DNA from: Cyanobium gracile_A
Lineage (GTDB): Bacteria > Cyanobacteriota > Cyanobacteriia > PCC-6307 > Cyanobiaceae
DNA length: 24,121 nt
Assembly: GCF_034931305.1 (NCBI RefSeq)
Contig: NZ_JAYGHY010000044.1
Span: 1 to 24,121, forward strand
Direction of reading: 5' to 3'
Shown: positions 22,182-24,121 of the stretch, piece after piece
How positions within the stretch are numbered: position 1 is the first letter of the stretch
How the letters are laid out: the number at the start of each line of letters is the position of its first letter
Program-made: the position numbers and the translations under genes
Notes under the pieces: model-generated
Databases searched by the model: none
What the model saw: the letters and a program-made list of their open reading frames with translations, nothing else
Told to the model about the DNA's origin: nothing

Positions 22182-23210
22182 ATGGGAGCTCACAGCGACG
22201 GCATGAGCACAGGGATCACCGAGGGCTTCAGCGGCGCGGTGGGCCGGACGCCCCTGATCCGGCTCCATGCCCTCAGCGCCCTCACCGGGTGCGAGATCCT
22301 CGGCAAGGCGGAATTCATGAACCCCGGCGGGTCGGTGAAGGACCGGGCCGCCCTCGGCATCCTCCAGGAGGCGGAGGCCAGCGGCCAGCTGCTGCCGGGG
22401 GGCACGGTGGTGGAGGGGACCGCCGGCAACACCGGCATCGGCCTGACCCACCTCTGCAATGCCCGTGGCTACCGCTGCTTGATCGTCATCCCCGAAACCC
22501 AGTCGGCGGAGAAGATCGGCCTGCTGCGCAGCCTCGGCGCCGAGGTGCGCACGGTGCCGGCGGTGCCCTACAGCGACCCGGCCAACTACGTGCGCCTCTC
22601 CGGCCGCATCGCCGAGGAGATCCCCGGTGCCCTCTGGGCCAACCAGTTCGACAATCTCGCCAATCGGCGCGCCCATTACGGCAGCACCGGCCCGGAGATC
22701 TGGCAGCAGACCGGCGGCCGGCTGGATGCCTGGGTGGCCGCCACCGGAACGGGGGGCACCTATGCGGGGGTGGCCCTGTATCTCAAGGAGCAGGATCCCT
22801 CGATCCGCTGCATCCTGGCCGACCCCTGCGGCAGCGCCCTCTACAGCTGGGCCACCGACGGCACGCTCAAAAGCGAGGGGAACTCGATCACCGAAGGCAT
22901 CGGCAACAGCCGCGTCACCGCCAACCTGGAGGGGGCCCCGATCGACGATGCCGTCCGGATCGATGACCCCATGGCGCTGCGCACGATCTACGGCCTGCTG
23001 TGGCAGGAAGGCCTGTTCATGGGGGGCTCGGTGGGCATCAACGTGGCGGCGGCGGTGGAAACGGCCCGGCGACTGGGGCCGGGCCATCGCATCGTCACCG
23101 TGCTGTGCGACAGCGGTGATCGCTACCGCTCCCGCCTCTACGACCCTGATTGGCTGGCGGGCCGCGGCCTGGAGCAACCCCAGCGCAGCGGCGCGGCCCT
23201 GATCCCATGA
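22182..23210 (+). CDS. Cysteine synthase (O-acetylserine sulfhydrylase), PLP-dependent
   Basis: A 342-residue fold-type II PLP enzyme of the CysK/CBS family that makes cysteine from O-acetylserine and sulfide. PLP-binding Lys53 is in NPGGSVKDRAA. The substrate loop is EGTAGNTGIGL (78-88), and the PLP phosphate-binding loop is ATGTGGTYAG (about 187-196). GGSVGIN (near 285) and TVLCDSGDRYRSRLYD close the active site. ATG 22182 is chosen because GAGAAGG lies 8 bases upstream; ATGs at 22164 and 22203 are alternatives. It diverges from egtB across a short gap with a dyad, and its stop overlaps the start of the kinase-like gene (ATGA). Supplying cysteine to EgtB is a reasonable inference; housekeeping cysteine synthesis is equally possible. 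Confidence 0.88.
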   Translation: MGAHSDGMSTGITEGFSGAVGRTPLIRLHALSALTGCEILGKAEFMNPGGSVKDRAALGILQEAEASGQLLPGGTVVEGTAGNTGIGLTHLCNARGYRCLIVIPETQSAEKIGLLRSLGAEVRTVPAVPYSDPANYVRLSGRIAEEIPGALWANQFDNLANRRAHYGSTGPEIWQQTGGRLDAWVAATGTGGTYAGVALYLKEQDPSIRCILADPCGSALYSWATDGTLKSEGNSITEGIGNSRVTANLEGAPIDDAVRIDDPMALRTIYGLLWQEGLFMGGSVGINVAAAVETARRLGPGHRIVTVLCDSGDRYRSRLYDPDWLAGRGLEQPQRSGAALIP

Positions 23211-24121
23211 CGGCAACATCGGGTCAGGTGATCGGCGGCCGTTACCGGCTGGAGCGCTGCCTCGGTTCGGAGAACGCCGGACCCCAGGGGGCGTTGTGGC
23301 TGGCGAGCGACCAGCTGGCCGCCGACGCGCCGGTGGCCCTGCGCCGCATTGGCCCCGACCAGGACCAGGCCCGGGCCCGGGAGCTGTGGTCGCGGCTCCA
23401 GGGGGTGCTCCATCCCCAGGTGCCCCGCATCGGTGCCGTGATCGAGGCCGACGACCAGTTGTGGCTGGTGCGGGAGTGGCAGGCGGGTCGCACCTACCAG
23501 CAGCTGCTCGAGCTGCGGGCGGAACGCCAGCTGGTGTTCGGCGCGGGGGAGGTGCTGCTGCTGCTGCGCCAGCTGCTGCCGGTGCTCGCCGCCCTGCACA
23601 GCCAGGACCTGCTGCACGGGGATCTGAGCCCCGCCAACCTGCTGCGCCGTGACAGCGACGGGCTGCCGGTGCCCCTGGATTTCGGCCTGGTGCGGGGCAG
23701 TGCCGGCGCCAACCCCGGGGAGCGGCTGCTGGGCGCCACGCCGGGCTACGCCCCGCCGGAGCTGGCCAGGGGTGAGCCCGCCCAGCCCTGGATGGATCTG
23801 CATGCCCTTGGGGTGGTGTGCCTGGTGCTGCTGAGCGGAGATGCCCCGGGTGGCCTGCTTGATCCGACCACGATGCAGTGGCGCTGGCCGGCGGCCCTGG
23901 AGGCCGAGCCGGAGCTGCGGCTGCAGCTGCAGCGCCTGCTGAGCCGCCATCCCGACGAGCGCTTCGCGTCGGCCGGCCAGGCCCTGGTGGCGTTCCAGTC
24001 CCTGGCGATGCCCGACAGCACCGGCCCGGTGCCCCGGGCCGATCGCACCGTGGTGCTGGTGCCCGAGGCCGCCGCGCCGCCGCCGCCGCCCCCGCCGCCG
24101 GAGTGGGAGCCGGTGGAGGCC
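23207..24121 (+). CDS. Ser/Thr protein kinase-like protein with degenerate ATP-binding lobe (3' end outside window)
   Basis: The frame stays open to the right edge, giving 305 visible residues. The kinase fold spans about 11-268: GRYRLERCLG (11-20) starts the N-lobe, HGDLSPANLL (137-146) is the catalytic loop with Asp139 and Asn144, DFG is at 158-160, YAPPE at 181-185 replaces the APE segment, and DLHALGVV (197-204) is subdomain IX. The Gly-rich loop is disrupted (GSENAGPQG), and the ATP-contacting Lys of VAxK is Arg46 (VALRR). The HRD Arg is Gly. The protein may therefore be weakly active or a pseudokinase. A run of eight prolines (291-298), encoded by a GCC/CCG-type simple repeat, starts a linker to an unseen C-terminal part. 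Start ATG 23207 overlaps the cysteine synthase stop by four bases, so the two are coupled. Confidence 0.82.
   Translation, partial: MTATSGQVIGGRYRLERCLGSENAGPQGALWLASDQLAADAPVALRRIGPDQDQARARELWSRLQGVLHPQVPRIGAVIEADDQLWLVREWQAGRTYQQLLELRAERQLVFGAGEVLLLLRQLLPVLAALHSQDLLHGDLSPANLLRRDSDGLPVPLDFGLVRGSAGANPGERLLGATPGYAPPELARGEPAQPWMDLHALGVVCLVLLSGDAPGGLLDPTTMQWRWPAALEAEPELRLQLQRLLSRHPDERFASAGQALVAFQSLAMPDSTGPVPRADRTVVLVPEAAAPPPPPPPPEWEPVEA

Noticed and set aside
24069..24101. GCC/CCG microsatellite as a phase-variable tract
   Set aside because: It is an imperfect trinucleotide run encoding Ala/Pro. Length changes would stay in frame, so on/off switching is not expected.

Overview
The window looks like chromosomal DNA from a picocyanobacterium (Cyanobium or a high-GC Synechococcus-type alpha-cyanobacterium). 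This is inferred from the very GC-rich coding sequence, a Ycf27/RpaB-type response regulator next to lysS, a cyanobacterial group 2-like sigma factor, an RTX surface protein of the kind common in these organisms, an ergothioneine cluster with two small accessory genes, and near absence of the HIP1 octamer. No rRNA, tRNA, CRISPR array, transposase or phage gene was seen. Genes are packed tightly: no gap exceeds about 160 bases.

Left part (1-7088). The 3' end of a sigma-70 gene is followed by a 2OG-Fe(II) oxygenase-like gene, then a two-component pair (OmpR-type regulator and membrane histidine kinase, overlapping by 11 bases). The large gene for a 1232-residue modular RTX/Ig-like/cadherin-like secreted protein follows in the same direction. 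Two intergenic stretches here carry dense inverted repeats that could be operators.

Middle (7160-11597). mutY (fused MutY/Nudix) converges with and overlaps tsaE. ahcY (S-adenosylhomocysteinase) diverges from tsaE and has a hairpin over its ribosome binding site and a strong hairpin after its stop. A DedA-family membrane protein and ssb (minus strand) follow, with a clear rho-independent terminator for ssb between them.

Cell-shape and regulation block (11757-18345). mreB, mreC and mreD are followed three bases later by an orphan lipoprotein-like ABC solute-binding protein, then rpaB, lysS and an 87-residue conserved-looking protein of unknown function.

Ergothioneine block (18374-23210). On the minus strand, read right to left: egtB (iron-dependent sulfoxide synthase), egtD (histidine trimethyltransferase), a 78-residue helical protein, a 160-residue coiled-coil protein and a DUF218/YdcF-like membrane protein. 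The first three junctions are 4-7 base overlaps. Diverging from egtB is a cysteine synthase, with a perfect dyad in the 60-80 base promoter gap. Cysteine synthase could supply the sulfur donor for EgtB, and AhcY (elsewhere in the window) removes the SAH made by EgtD. A protein kinase-like gene with a degenerate ATP-binding lobe overlaps the cysteine synthase stop and runs off the right edge.

The best candidate for an under-described system is the five-gene egt operon with its two small helical proteins and the divergent cysteine synthase. The solute-binding protein locked into the mre operon comes second.
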